DNA from: an uncultured Streptococcus sp.
Lineage (GTDB): Bacteria; Bacillota; Bacilli; Lactobacillales; Streptococcaceae
Assembly: GCF_938020365.1 (NCBI RefSeq)
Contig: NZ_CALIIB010000047.1
Location: 1-37,852, forward strand
Reading direction: 5' to 3'
DNA: 37,852 nt
This document shows, piece after piece, positions 24,813 through 33,282 of the stretch (position 1 is its first letter; each line of letters begins with the position of its first letter). Position numbers and translations under genes: made by a program. A model generated the notes under the pieces. The model had not been told where the DNA came from and ran no database searches. It saw nothing but the letters and a program-made list of their open reading frames with translations.

Positions 24813-26366
24813 TCAAAGCAAGATATCCTTAATTATGCCAATTTCTGACTTCTTGACGACTACATAAATCGTATCTCCTAGGTAGAGACGACTGGCTCCG
24901 TTCACCGTCTGAGTCTTGCCCTTATGGATATTCATCGTGATTAAAACGCCATGCGGTAGCTCCAATTCATGCACCTGCCGACCTGCGATCTTTTCTGAAA
25001 CAGGAATTTCAATCAAGGTTGTCTCTCCGTTATCTTCAATCCGATCTGGCAGCATTTTTTCAAGCATGGCTTCATAGACAGGCGCTCCCTTTAGCAGATC
25101 CATAGCAATATAGGCCATCAGAGTGACCAATCCCAGCGGCATGAGATTACGAATATCTCCCACCATCTCTGTCACGAGAATCATAGCTGTTAGCGGAGCT
25201 TTGGATATAGCACCAAAATACCCACTCATTCCCAAGATGATAAAGATTGGAAATTGTTCCTGCGTGATGAACCCGGCTTCTACACAAAGGGCTCCAATTG
25301 CTGCACCTAGTAAAGAACCCAAAGCCAGAATGGGCAGAAAAATACCACCAGGAAGTCCGCTGCCATAACTAATCATGCTCCATACAAAACGGAGTAAGAA
25401 AAAGAGAAGCAAGGTTCCAACTGTGTAATGAGCACTCGTCAAAGACAAAATCAGCTGATTCCCACCGCCCAGCAAATGAGGCAGCAAATAGCCAATCGGA
25501 ACGATTAAGACAAATGAAAAAATCGGATAATAGTTTTTCGGTAGCCTAAATATTTTTCCCAGAGCTTCATAGACCAAATGAATATTAAGGACTGCTTTTT
25601 CATAGAGAAAACCAGCCAAGCCCAGAAACAAGCCCATTAAAATATAAATCCAGTACTGATTCAGCCCCATGAAAGGAATATTATCCGGCATATCCAAAAC
25701 AGGAGTCAGGCCAAATATAGACAGCGAAATAAAATTCGCCACCAAACTTGCGGCCAAGGTTGAAACCCAAAAGAAGCGGGAAAAATGATGGTACACTTCC
25801 TCAACAACAAAAAGCAAACCTGCAATTGGCGCATTAAAAGCCGCAGCCAAGCCCGCAGCTGCACCACTAGCAATCAAGGTCCGTTCCTCTACCGGACTCA
25901 AGTTCAGCCACTTAGATATGCCTTTGCCACTCATCGCTCCTAGCTGAATGCTCGGTCCCTCACGTCCCAGCATCAAGCCACTGGAAATTGCTAATATACC
26001 GACTAAGAATTTTTTCCAGAGAATGCTCCACCAAGAAAGTGACATCAAGCCTTTCAACTCGGCCTCAACTTGTGGAATCCCTGAACCCTTTATATCCTTT
26101 TCTGTAGCTACCAATCTAGCATTTATAAAAACAATAAAAGCATAGAAGAAAAGCAAGGCTACTAGCCAAATCCACTCGCTCCTGCCCCTCACATAAGTCG
26201 CTTGCACCAAGTGAAAACTTTTCTCAATCAATAAACGAAATGCTCCCACTACTAGTCCAGCAAAAATGCCTACCAGAATCCCCCTGAACACTTGAGAAAT
26301 AATAGAGCTGGATATAAAATTAAATTCTTTTTTCGTATCAGAAATTTGTTCTTTTTGTTTGATCAT
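24813..26366 (-). CDS. ClC-family chloride/anion transporter with C-terminal RCK_C (TrkA-C) domain
   Basis: 517-aa polytopic ClC protein. The anion-selectivity motifs are GSGIPQVE, GREGPSIQLGA (gating Glu) and GSGLPGGIFLP. The Glu pair in FVVEEVYHHF matches the proton-pathway Glu of CLC-ec1, so H+/Cl- exchange or a fluoride/other-anion role is more likely than a channel. The last ~75 residues (from about IPVSEKIAGRQV) form a TrkA_C-like ligand-binding domain. Of tandem ATGs at 26369 and 26366, the second has GGGAGA at 6 nt. An upstream start at 26405 lacks an RBS. Confidence 0.9.
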   Translation of the reverse strand: MIKQKEQISDTKKEFNFISSSIISQVFRGILVGIFAGLVVGAFRLLIEKSFHLVQATYVRGRSEWIWLVALLFFYAFIVFINARLVATEKDIKGSGIPQVEAELKGLMSLSWWSILWKKFLVGILAISSGLMLGREGPSIQLGAMSGKGISKWLNLSPVEERTLIASGAAAGLAAAFNAPIAGLLFVVEEVYHHFSRFFWVSTLAASLVANFISLSIFGLTPVLDMPDNIPFMGLNQYWIYILMGLFLGLAGFLYEKAVLNIHLVYEALGKIFRLPKNYYPIFSFVLIVPIGYLLPHLLGGGNQLILSLTSAHYTVGTLLLFFLLRFVWSMISYGSGLPGGIFLPILALGSLLGAAIGALCVEAGFITQEQFPIFIILGMSGYFGAISKAPLTAMILVTEMVGDIRNLMPLGLVTLMAYIAMDLLKGAPVYEAMLEKMLPDRIEDNGETTLIEIPVSEKIAGRQVHELELPHGVLITMNIHKGKTQTVNGASRLYLGDTIYVVVKKSEIGIIKDILL

Positions 26367-26395
26367 CATTTCTCTCCCAAAGACCTTATAGCAAC

Positions 26396-26404
26396 ATTTT
26401 AGCA
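26396..26404 (-). promoter_or_regulatory. candidate extended -10 promoter of the ClC gene
   Basis: The minus strand reads TGCTAAAAT, with TTGTTT 18 nt upstream. Further up, an 8-bp inverted repeat CTTTTAAC/GTTAAAAG (26463-26470, 26486-26493) could be an operator. Confidence 0.45.
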
Positions 26405-26516
26405 CAACATGTGGGCAAGAAACAAGGCAATAGTGATGAAGGTTTTGGTTTCACCTATAAAACTTTTAACATCAACTCCCTCAGAGTTAAAAGAATGCAA
26501 AAATGCAGTTTGGACA

Positions 26517-26541
26517 TCAAAAAACGACCTTGAAGGTCGTT
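26517..26541 (-). terminator. terminator of the PrsW-like gene
   Basis: The minus strand has AACGACCTT-C-AAGGTCGTT (26523-26541) followed by a run of six T. Confidence 0.85.
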
Positions 26542-26547
26542 TCGTGT

Positions 26548-27366
26548 TTAGATTGACAAATCTTCTCGATCAATCTTGTGTGCTGTTCGATAAGCTTGGT
26601 AGAAAATGAAAACAGCCACAGCAGTCATGATGGGAACGATAACTGGGATATCCGTTTCAATAGAAGTCAATGGAGAGTTCCAGAAGAAGTGGAGAACAAA
26701 AGCTGATAAGAAGTAAAATAGACCAGCCTTAAAATAGTTTTTTTGAATCTTAGCAAATCGGAACATCAGAGCTAATCCGATAGTGGTCAAAGCAGTGTAG
26801 AGCCAGTGAGAAGCTACCCCACCAGTGATACGGCCTAAAATACCAGAGATAGTAAAGGAAAATCCTTCAGGAAGGTCGGAAAGGATGTAAGAAAAGTCCT
26901 CACTAATCTGAAAACCTATGCCAGCTGTAATTCCCAATAGTAAAAAGCCTTTAAGTTTTTTGACTGGCACTAGATAGACAGCGAAAGCAACTGCCAAAAG
27001 CTTAAGCGGCTCTTCAACCAGCGGAGCTGCGAGGGCATTCTCCAGATAACTAATCACTGTATTTGGAAAACTCGTGCTGACCCACTCGTGGATATAAGTA
27101 TTGGCTAAGCCAGACGTCCATCCAGAAATGAATAGCCCACCTAGCAGAGCAAGCCCAAGGCTAAATGCAGGTGTCTGCCATTTTTTACCCAAGCTGCGGA
27201 TCAAAAGCAGAGCTGGGATGATATAGAGCAGGGCTAAAAGGGCTGACAGTCCGACAATCCCATAACTAGTACCTGACATACTGCCAGTAGTATAAGCTTG
27301 CGTCTCGTATTCCAAGCCAATTGCGCTCAGAAGGAGAAAAGTGAAAAGAACAATGTTTTTCTTCAT
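26548..27366 (-). CDS. PrsW-family intramembrane metalloprotease
   Basis: 272-aa polytopic protein with about eight hydrophobic segments. PrsW signature residues are visible: VEEPLK with Glu118, Glu119 and Lys122; SED with Glu156; His187 (SHWLY); and His226 (LHFFWN). PrsW in B. subtilis cleaves an anti-sigma factor. No sigma or anti-sigma gene is nearby, so the substrate is unknown. An apparent signal-type segment opens the protein. It is monocistronic, with its own terminator and a TATACT -10 (minus strand, just upstream). Confidence 0.85.
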   Translation of the reverse strand: MKKNIVLFTFLLLSAIGLEYETQAYTTGSMSGTSYGIVGLSALLALLYIIPALLLIRSLGKKWQTPAFSLGLALLGGLFISGWTSGLANTYIHEWVSTSFPNTVISYLENALAAPLVEEPLKLLAVAFAVYLVPVKKLKGFLLLGITAGIGFQISEDFSYILSDLPEGFSFTISGILGRITGGVASHWLYTALTTIGLALMFRFAKIQKNYFKAGLFYFLSAFVLHFFWNSPLTSIETDIPVIVPIMTAVAVFIFYQAYRTAHKIDREDLSI

Positions 27367-27537
27367 ATAACAACTTTCTAAAATTTTATTTTCATCTTAG
27401 TATAACAAAAAAATCTAAAATAGAACTAATTTTAAAACTCATTAGAATGATTATTAATTATTGTACTAGTGGATAGACTTATAATATATATGCCTTGTTC
27501 TGTATTGTATTGACAATTCAACTTGATAAAACAAGCG

Positions 27538-27564
27538 ACAAAAAAGTCCCTCATCGGGACTTTT
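27538..27564 (-). terminator. terminator of nox
   Basis: The minus strand has AAAAGTCCC-GATGA-GGGACTTTT followed by TT, directly after the nox stop. Confidence 0.88.
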
Positions 27565-27570
27565 GATAGA

Positions 27571-28950
27571 TTATTTTTCAGCTGTTAGTGCAGCCATAGT
27601 GATGTAATTGTATGGTTTATTGAAGTGTGGCAAAAAGAAGAGATCTGTCAAGGCCAATTTATCAATTGTCACATGCTCTTGGATGGCAAGTGAGAACATG
27701 TGGATTCCCATGCTAATTGCAGAGTCACGAGACACCATCTGCGCACCAAGGATTTCGCGACTGTCTTTGTCAAAAACAATCTTAATCGCAACTTCGTGGT
27801 TATCATGCTTCATAAATTCTGGTTTTTGAAGATCGTTAAAGCCTGTTTCAGTTGCATTGTAACCTGCTGCTTTTGCTTTTTCAAGAGTCAAACCAGTTGA
27901 AACCATGTGAAGACCATAGATTGAAATACCGTTTGATCCTTGCACACCGATTCCTTCCAATTCATGTCCACAAGCATTGTAAGCACCAACGATACCAGTA
28001 CGTACAGCGTTAGATGCAAGAGCGATATAGCTAGTGTCTTTACGAGCATTGTCATAAACAGTCGCACAGTCACCAACAGCGTAGACACCTGGGATAGATG
28101 TTTCTTGTTTCTTATCTACAAGGAAGGCACCGTTACGGAAGAGTTCAATCTTACCATCAGCAAGAGCTGTGTTTGGACGGAAACCAACAGCAAGAACTAC
28201 CATATCCACATCAAATGTTTCTTTGTCTGTTACCAAGCGTTCCACTTTACCATCACCTTGGATTGCTTTAACTGTTTGACCAAGTGCCAAGCGGATGTTG
28301 TGGTCTTCCAAGTTTTTCGCCATCATTTGGGTAAAGTCTTTGTCATAGTAGCCGTTCAAAACAGTGTCTACGATATCCACAAGCACCACTTCTTTTCCAA
28401 GACGCTCGAAGGCTTCGGCAAGTTCTACACCGATGTAACCACCACCAACAACAGCAATGCGCTCAAGGTGTTTGCTCTTGTCAGCAAGTTTTTCGATGAC
28501 TTCTTCTGCATTTTGGTACAACTTAACAAATTGTACATTTTCAAGAGTCGCTTTGAATTCGCGGTTGCCCTTAACGATTTCTACACCTTCGATTGGAGGC
28601 AAGATTGGAGTTGAACCAGTTGCAAAGATTAATTTGTCATAAGACTCTTTGTGCTCTTTACCTTCAACTTCAGCAGTCACAACTTTGTTATCGTAGTCAA
28701 TTGAAAGAACTGGTGAGTTCATGTAAATTTTAGCACCTTTTGCTTCCAATTTTTCTTTATCAGAGTAGAAGAGACCTTCTGGGCCATCAATTTGTTTCCC
28801 GATCCAAAGCGCCATTCCACAACCAAGGAATGAAATATTTGAGTTTTGGTCAAATACTACGATTTCGTTCTCATGACCAAAGTTATCCAACATCGTATTA
28901 ATACAAGCTGTACCAGCGTGGTTAGCACCAACTACAATAATTTTACTCAT
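27571..28950 (-). CDS. nox: H2O-forming NADH oxidase
   Basis: Flavoprotein oxidase, 459 aa, reducing O2 to water with NADH; it regenerates NAD+ and removes oxygen in streptococci. FAD-binding VVGANHAG lies at the N-terminus. The redox-active Cys44 is in SFLGCGMALW, the NAD-binding GGGYIGVELAEAF follows, and VYAVGDCAT is the second FAD motif. ATG 28948-28950 has AAAGGTGG upstream and matches the pneumococcal start (MSKI). It is divergent from apbE, and a cre site overlaps its -35. Confidence 0.96.
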   Translation of the reverse strand: MSKIIVVGANHAGTACINTMLDNFGHENEIVVFDQNSNISFLGCGMALWIGKQIDGPEGLFYSDKEKLEAKGAKIYMNSPVLSIDYDNKVVTAEVEGKEHKESYDKLIFATGSTPILPPIEGVEIVKGNREFKATLENVQFVKLYQNAEEVIEKLADKSKHLERIAVVGGGYIGVELAEAFERLGKEVVLVDIVDTVLNGYYDKDFTQMMAKNLEDHNIRLALGQTVKAIQGDGKVERLVTDKETFDVDMVVLAVGFRPNTALADGKIELFRNGAFLVDKKQETSIPGVYAVGDCATVYDNARKDTSYIALASNAVRTGIVGAYNACGHELEGIGVQGSNGISIYGLHMVSTGLTLEKAKAAGYNATETGFNDLQKPEFMKHDNHEVAIKIVFDKDSREILGAQMVSRDSAISMGIHMFSLAIQEHVTIDKLALTDLFFLPHFNKPYNYITMAALTAEK

Positions 28951-28985
28951 AGAATAATCCACCTTTAAATTTAATTTACCAAACT

Positions 28986-29015
28986 AGTATACCATGTATC
29001 TGTTAGCGTTTACAA
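28986..29015 (-). promoter_or_regulatory. nox promoter with overlapping CcpA cre site
   Basis: The minus strand has TTGTAA (29010-29015), an 18-nt spacer and TATACT (28986-28991) with an upstream TGG. TGTAAACGCTAACA (29001-29014) matches the catabolite-responsive element consensus TGWAANCGNTNNCA fully and overlaps the -35, so CcpA repression is plausible. Confidence 0.72.
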
Positions 29016-29106
29016 GATATATGCTCAGAATTTTTTTAAATTTGGCAAATAACTTTTATTTTAAACAAAAAATTTCAATCTTTCTGAAAATATTATATAT
29101 TTACAA

Positions 29107-29135
29107 TTGTGAAAACGGTATCTTTCTGTTATACT
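29107..29135 (+). promoter_or_regulatory. apbE operon promoter with cre-like site
   Basis: TTGTGA (29107-29112), a 17-nt spacer and TATACT (29130-29135). A cre-like TGAAAACGGTATCT (29110-29123) with one mismatch overlaps the -35 and spacer. The promoter diverges from nox. Confidence 0.6.
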
Positions 29136-29170
29136 AATAGAGAAGATTAAGAAATTTAATAGGGAAGGTT

Positions 29171-30109
29171 GTGATAAAAGTGGATCTTATTTCTAGATCC
29201 ATCCATTTAATGGGATCGACTATCACTATTTCGATTCTCCATGAAAAGGCCGACAGTCTTTTAGACCAGGTATTTTCTCTCCTAAGATTGTATGAAAAGC
29301 GCTTTAGTGCAAATGATGACAGCTCTGAGCTCATGCAAATCAATCACGCTGCTGGTAAACATCCCGTTTGTGTCCATCCTGATTTGTTTGAGTTGATTGA
29401 GTTGGGAAAAAAACATAGTCTCGCTCCGGACAGTCATCTCAATATTACCTTGGGACCTTTGATTCAAACTTGGCGAATTGGCTTTGCAGATGCAAAAGTT
29501 CCCAGTCCAAAAGAAATCAAGCAAGCGCTGTCACTCACTGATCCTGAGTATATCGAGTTAGATGCAATTGCCTCCAGTGTTTTTCTGACAATGGAAGGCA
29601 TGAAAATCGACTTAGGCGCCCTTGCCAAAGGTTATATTGCGGATAAAATCGCTGCTTTTTTAAGAGGACAAGGTGTCACCTCCGCCCTCATCAATCTTGG
29701 TGGCAATATCTTAACCATCGGTCTAAATGAAAAGAATAATCGTTGCTGGCGGATTGGCATTCAAAATCCAATCTTGCCACGTGGAAACAACCTAGCTCTT
29801 CTGTCCGTTCAAAATCAGTCTGTCGTAACTTCAGGAATATATGAAAGAAAACTGCAGGTAGATGGCAGGGTTTATCATCATATTTTTGACCGTACCACAG
29901 GCTACCCAATCGACAATCAACTAGCTAGTCTCACGATTGTTTCATCAAAGTCCGTCGATGGTGAAATATGGACGACCCGTTTATTCGGGGAAAGCCCTAC
30001 TTCCATCTTAGAGAAAGTCGAACAAGAAAATGGAATCGAAGCCTTCGTTATTACAGAAAATCATCAAATTTTTTATTCATCTGGTCTCAGCCCAGAAATC
30101 TTATCCTAA
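29171..30109 (+). CDS. apbE: ApbE-family FAD:protein FMN transferase
   Basis: 312-aa flavin transferase that attaches FMN through a phosphoester to Ser/Thr of target proteins. Motifs are IDLGALAKGYIAD (146-158), LINLGGNI, SVVTSGIYER, HHIFDRTTGYP (236-246) and a C-terminal metal site around Asp263 and Thr268/269. It has no signal peptide or lipobox, so it should act in the cytosol, unlike typical lipoprotein ApbEs. The GTG start is poorly spaced from its RBS (AGGGAAGG); GTG 29180 is an alternative. Its likely substrate is the tail of the 410-aa protein two genes downstream. Confidence 0.9.
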   Translation: MIKVDLISRSIHLMGSTITISILHEKADSLLDQVFSLLRLYEKRFSANDDSSELMQINHAAGKHPVCVHPDLFELIELGKKHSLAPDSHLNITLGPLIQTWRIGFADAKVPSPKEIKQALSLTDPEYIELDAIASSVFLTMEGMKIDLGALAKGYIADKIAAFLRGQGVTSALINLGGNILTIGLNEKNNRCWRIGIQNPILPRGNNLALLSVQNQSVVTSGIYERKLQVDGRVYHHIFDRTTGYPIDNQLASLTIVSSKSVDGEIWTTRLFGESPTSILEKVEQENGIEAFVITENHQIFYSSGLSPEILS

Positions 30110-30128
30110 ATCCAGAAAGGAACCTACT

Positions 30129-30737
30129 ATGTTAAAATTTATCGGTCTAGTTGGTACAAACTCAAAGAAATCAACCAACCGCCAACTCCTTCAGTACATG
30201 CAAAAGCATTTCGCTGATAAAGCAGAAATCGAGTTAATTGAAATCAAAGATATTCCTATTTTCAACAAACCGTCTGATATGCAAGTTCCAGAGATCGTTA
30301 AAGAAATCGCTGCGAAAATCGAAGCTGCTGATGGTGTTATCATCGGAACGCCTGAATATGACCACTCTATTCCCGCTGTTCTTATGAGTGCCTTGGCTTG
30401 GTTGTCTTACGGTATCTATCCACTACTTGGTAAACCAGTGATGATTACAGGAGCCTCTTATGGAACTCTGGGTTCATCTCGTGCCCAACTACAACTCCGT
30501 CAAATTTTGGATTCGCCAGAACTCAAAGCTTCTGTTATGCCAGGTTCTGAATTCCTACTTTCTCACTCACTTCAAGCCTTTGATAAAAATGGAGACTTGA
30601 TTGACCTCGAAACCATTCAAAAATTAGACGCTCTTTTTGATGACTTCCGTTTGTTTGTTAAAATTACAGAAAAGTTATCAAGTGCCCAAGCACTTCTTCA
30701 TCAAGAAGCTGAAAACTTTGACTGGGAAAAATTGTAA
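30129..30737 (+). CDS. NADPH-dependent FMN reductase-family protein
   Basis: 202-aa flavodoxin-fold protein. FMN phosphate binding is seen in GLVGTNSKKSTNR, and the dimer/FMN motif is GTPEYDHSIPAVLMSALAWLS. It probably reduces flavin or an electron-accepting partner with NAD(P)H. ATG 30129-30131 follows AAAGGA; a longer frame from 30030 would overlap apbE by 80 nt and is rejected. It resembles the N-domain of the next gene but has no flavinylation tail. Confidence 0.87.
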   Translation: MLKFIGLVGTNSKKSTNRQLLQYMQKHFADKAEIELIEIKDIPIFNKPSDMQVPEIVKEIAAKIEAADGVIIGTPEYDHSIPAVLMSALAWLSYGIYPLLGKPVMITGASYGTLGSSRAQLQLRQILDSPELKASVMPGSEFLLSHSLQAFDKNGDLIDLETIQKLDALFDDFRLFVKITEKLSSAQALLHQEAENFDWEKL

Positions 30738-30759
30738 GAACTAGAAGGGAAAGAATCAC

Positions 30760-31992
30760 ATGAAATTTGTTGGACTTGTCGGCTCAAATGCAGACCAATC
30801 ATACAACCGTAAATTACTAGAATTCATCAGAAAACAATTTAAACTGAAATTTGAATTAGAAGTCTTGGAAATTGATGAAGTTCCACTCTTTAATCAAGAT
30901 GAGAAATGGGACGAATCCTTCCAGCTGCGCCTTTTGTACAACCGCATCACGCGCGCTGATGGTGTCATCATTGCCACTCCTGAGCACAACCACACCATTA
31001 CAGCAGCTCTCAAGAGCGTCCTTGAATGGCTTTCTTATGAAGTTCACCCATTTGAAAGCAAGCCTATCATGATTGTAGGAGCTTCCTACTACGACCAAGG
31101 AACGTCTCGTGCCCAAGTACATTTGCGTAAGATCTTGGATGCTCCAGGTGTCAATGCTTATACTTTACCAGGAAATGAATTCCTTCTTGGTAAAGCGAAA
31201 GAAGCTTTTGATAATAAAGGCAACATCACAAACGAAGGAACTGTTAAATTCCTTGAATCTTGCTTAGATAACTTTGTTAAATATGTTGAGGTAGTCTCAA
31301 AATTGAAAAAACCTAAACCAATTGCTCCTGAAGACTTAGATGTCACGAACCCAATCGCAACAACCATCACAGAAGTTGACCCTGACGATCCAGAATGGGT
31401 AGAAAAAGCTGCAAAAGCTGTTGGTGCTGTTTCTGGCGATACCTATGTCAAGCTTGACCATGGTATCCTGACTGTTAACCAAATCGACATGTTCTTAAAG
31501 GCTATGCCGTTTGAATTGACTTATGCAGATGATAACAACCAGTTCCTTTACTATAACAACGTTCATCAAGATCCAGACACTATGTTTGCCAAACGTGTCC
31601 CATCTCAATCAGGTGGCCGTCTCTCAACTCTACACAACTCTCTTCCTGCTGCCCGCATGAAGAACGTGGAATGGGTAGTTGGCGTTCTTCGTAACGGTGA
31701 TCAGGAATACGTTCGTACAATCGTGCCTGGCTCACCAGCAGGTGTTATCAATACCCACAACTACCAAGCAATGTACTATCCTGACGGATCTTACGCTGGT
31801 ATCAACGAAATCGTCTTCAACTTCCAGCCTTGGCTAGATTGGTATCTAAAAACAACTGGTCAACGCTTGGTTGGAGGAAGTGGTCCCTTTGCTCCTGCAG
31901 CTGCAGCCGCCGATGCCACTTCTGGTGCTTCAGATACTGGCGGTGGTCACGGCGGTGGAGATGCCGATGCAACATCTGGCGCTAGTGCTTAA
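30760..31992 (+). CDS. FMN reductase + PAS-like domain + tandem flavinylation tail
   Basis: 410-aa three-part protein. Residues 1-185 are an FMN_red domain (GLVGSNADQSYNR, ATPEHNHTITAALKSVLEWLS). After a linker (~185-230), residues ~232-370 resemble the PAS_10/DUF438 C-terminal PAS domain (MPFELTYADDNNQFLYYN, FAKRVPSQSGGRLSTLHN). The tail (371-410) is Ala/Gly-rich and carries DATSGAS at 385-391 and again at 403-409, separated by a GGGHGGG linker. DxxSGA[S/T] is the ApbE modification motif, which would make Ser391 and Ser409 FMN acceptors. No export signal is seen. Together with ApbE this suggests a cytosolic covalently flavinylated NAD(P)H reductase; the electron acceptor is unknown. Confidence 0.85.
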   Translation: MKFVGLVGSNADQSYNRKLLEFIRKQFKLKFELEVLEIDEVPLFNQDEKWDESFQLRLLYNRITRADGVIIATPEHNHTITAALKSVLEWLSYEVHPFESKPIMIVGASYYDQGTSRAQVHLRKILDAPGVNAYTLPGNEFLLGKAKEAFDNKGNITNEGTVKFLESCLDNFVKYVEVVSKLKKPKPIAPEDLDVTNPIATTITEVDPDDPEWVEKAAKAVGAVSGDTYVKLDHGILTVNQIDMFLKAMPFELTYADDNNQFLYYNNVHQDPDTMFAKRVPSQSGGRLSTLHNSLPAARMKNVEWVVGVLRNGDQEYVRTIVPGSPAGVINTHNYQAMYYPDGSYAGINEIVFNFQPWLDWYLKTTGQRLVGGSGPFAPAAAAADATSGASDTGGGHGGGDADATSGASA

Positions 31993-32023
31993 TCAGAACA
32001 AGATAAAAAGAATGGAAAATTAT

Positions 32024-32175
32024 ACTGACCCCAAAAAGTTGGACAAATAATCATTGAAAGGATTTAGTTCTGTATTATACAGGGCTAAGTCCTTTTAGTT
32101 TGACTGTAATTTGTTTATTGTTGTAGTAAGCATGTAGTCTATAATAGCTTCCTCAAGGTCTTTTAAAGAACCCAA
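32024..32175 (-). mobile_element. decayed 3' end of an IS3-family (IS150-like) element
   Basis: The minus strand encodes fragments of an IS3-type transposase C-terminus: LGSLKDLEEAIIDY, then after a frameshift YYNNKQITVKLKGLSPV, a stop in place of Gln, and YRTKSFQ. The terminal ACCCCAAAAAGTTGGAC (32028-32044) looks like the IS end. The rest of the element is absent, replaced on the right by the IS30-family element. It lies 32 nt after the flavin operon, which has no visible terminator of its own. Confidence 0.7.
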
Positions 32176-32258
32176 TTTGTAAAATTAAGCTAGACAGAAA
32201 AAGCCATCTATGTTAGGCTCAGATAAACACCACATTTGTCTGAAAGGAACTAACATAA

Positions 32259-33259
32259 ATGACCTATACTCATCTTACCACAAACGAGCTTGTAATGATA
32301 GAGGCTTACTATCAAGAAAACATAAAAGTTTCAGATATTGTGACTTCACTTGGCAGATCAAAACAGACAATCTACAATGTCATCAACTATCTGAAAGAGG
32401 GGCACTCTGCTTATGATTACTATAACCGATATAAAATCAATAAGAAACGCTGTGGCAGGAATAAAACCAGTCTTACGCAATCAGAAAAAGATTTTATCCA
32501 AACTCATTTAGAAAAAAATTGGAGCCTTGATGTCATTAAGGGAGCTTATCCAGATAGGATTTCTTGTTCTATGAGAACTCTCTATCGACTAGCAGACCGT
32601 GGTATTCTAAAGAAAGAGGATCTCCCTTGGAAAGGCAAAAGAAAACCAAATGGTCATAGCGAAAAACGAGGAAAACAAGCCTTGCGCAGAGATTTACGTG
32701 AGAGAGCAGACTGTTATCCTAATTTTAGGACGGAATTCGGTCATCTAGAAGGGGATACAATTGTGGGAGAAAAACACAAAAGTGCAGTCATTACCTTAGT
32801 AGAACGCCTCTCAAAAGCCATCATCACACTGAAAACCAATGGACACAAAGCAAGTGATATTGAGGCCTCCATCAATCAATGGTTGTCTCAAGTTCCCAGT
32901 CATCTCTTTAAGTCTATAACGTTTGATTGTGGGAAAGAATTTTCTAATTGGAAATCTATTTCGAATGCACATGACATTGATATTTTCTTTGCGGATCCAG
33001 GATGTCCTAGTCAACGAGGTCTCAATGAACATTCTAATGGCTTATTAAGACGAAATGGATTACCGAAACAAGAGGTCTCAATGAACATTCTAATGGCTTA
33101 TTAAGACGAAATAGATTACCGAAACAAATGGATTTTACTAATATTTCTCAAAATTATTTATCAGCTATAGCTGATAAAAGAAATAGAATTCCTAGGAAAT
33201 CATTGAATTATCAATCACCCTACCAAGTTTTTCTGAGTTACTTGAAAAGTCTAGCTTAA
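32259..33259 (+). pseudogene. IS30-family transposase, frameshifted by a 56-bp tandem duplication
   Basis: The intact prefix is 281 aa. An N-terminal helix-turn-helix (about residues 5-45) is followed by the IS30 DDE domain, with Asp166 (HLEGDTIVG), Asp223 (TFDCGKEF) and Glu257 (RGLNEHSNG). A 56-bp segment (33016-33071) is repeated at 33072-33127 with one difference. As 56 is not a multiple of 3, the frame shifts and stops at 33104. Removing one copy restores a 314-aa protein ending ...YQVFLSYLKSLA at TAA 33257-33259. The lost C-terminus is about 45-50 residues, so the transposase is probably inactive. Confidence 0.88.
33016..33127 (+). repeat. 56-bp perfect-length tandem duplication in the IS30 transposase
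   Basis: Units 33016-33071 and 33072-33127 differ at a single base (ATGGAT versus ATAGAT). The near identity indicates a recent event such as replication slippage. Confidence 0.95.
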
Positions 33260-33282
33260 TTTGACAATTCAAGATAGTAAAA

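Larger units (their letters stand above)
32174..33270 (+). mobile_element. IS30-family (IS1239-like) insertion sequence, inactive
   Basis: A ~1.1-kb element bounded by inverted ends that share a perfect 14-bp core AAATTAAGCTAGAC (32182-32195) and GTCTAGCTTAATTT (33249-33262). With mismatches the repeats may extend to about 22 bp. It contains one transposase gene disrupted by an internal duplication. It appears to have inserted into or beside an older IS3 remnant. Confidence 0.85.

Noticed and set aside
27940..28614. 224-codon open frame on the + strand opposite nox
   Set aside because: It lies wholly antisense to the well-matched nox gene, has low-complexity composition (Ser, Phe, Thr, Val), and has no RBS or family signature.
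30030..30128. 33-residue N-terminal extension of the first FMN reductase
   Set aside because: It overlaps the end of apbE. The ATG at 30129 has its own RBS and starts directly at the flavodoxin-fold strand.
32259..33104. 281-aa transposase as an intact short IS gene
   Set aside because: The coding sequence continues in another frame after the second 56-bp unit up to the right inverted repeat, so the short frame is a truncation.
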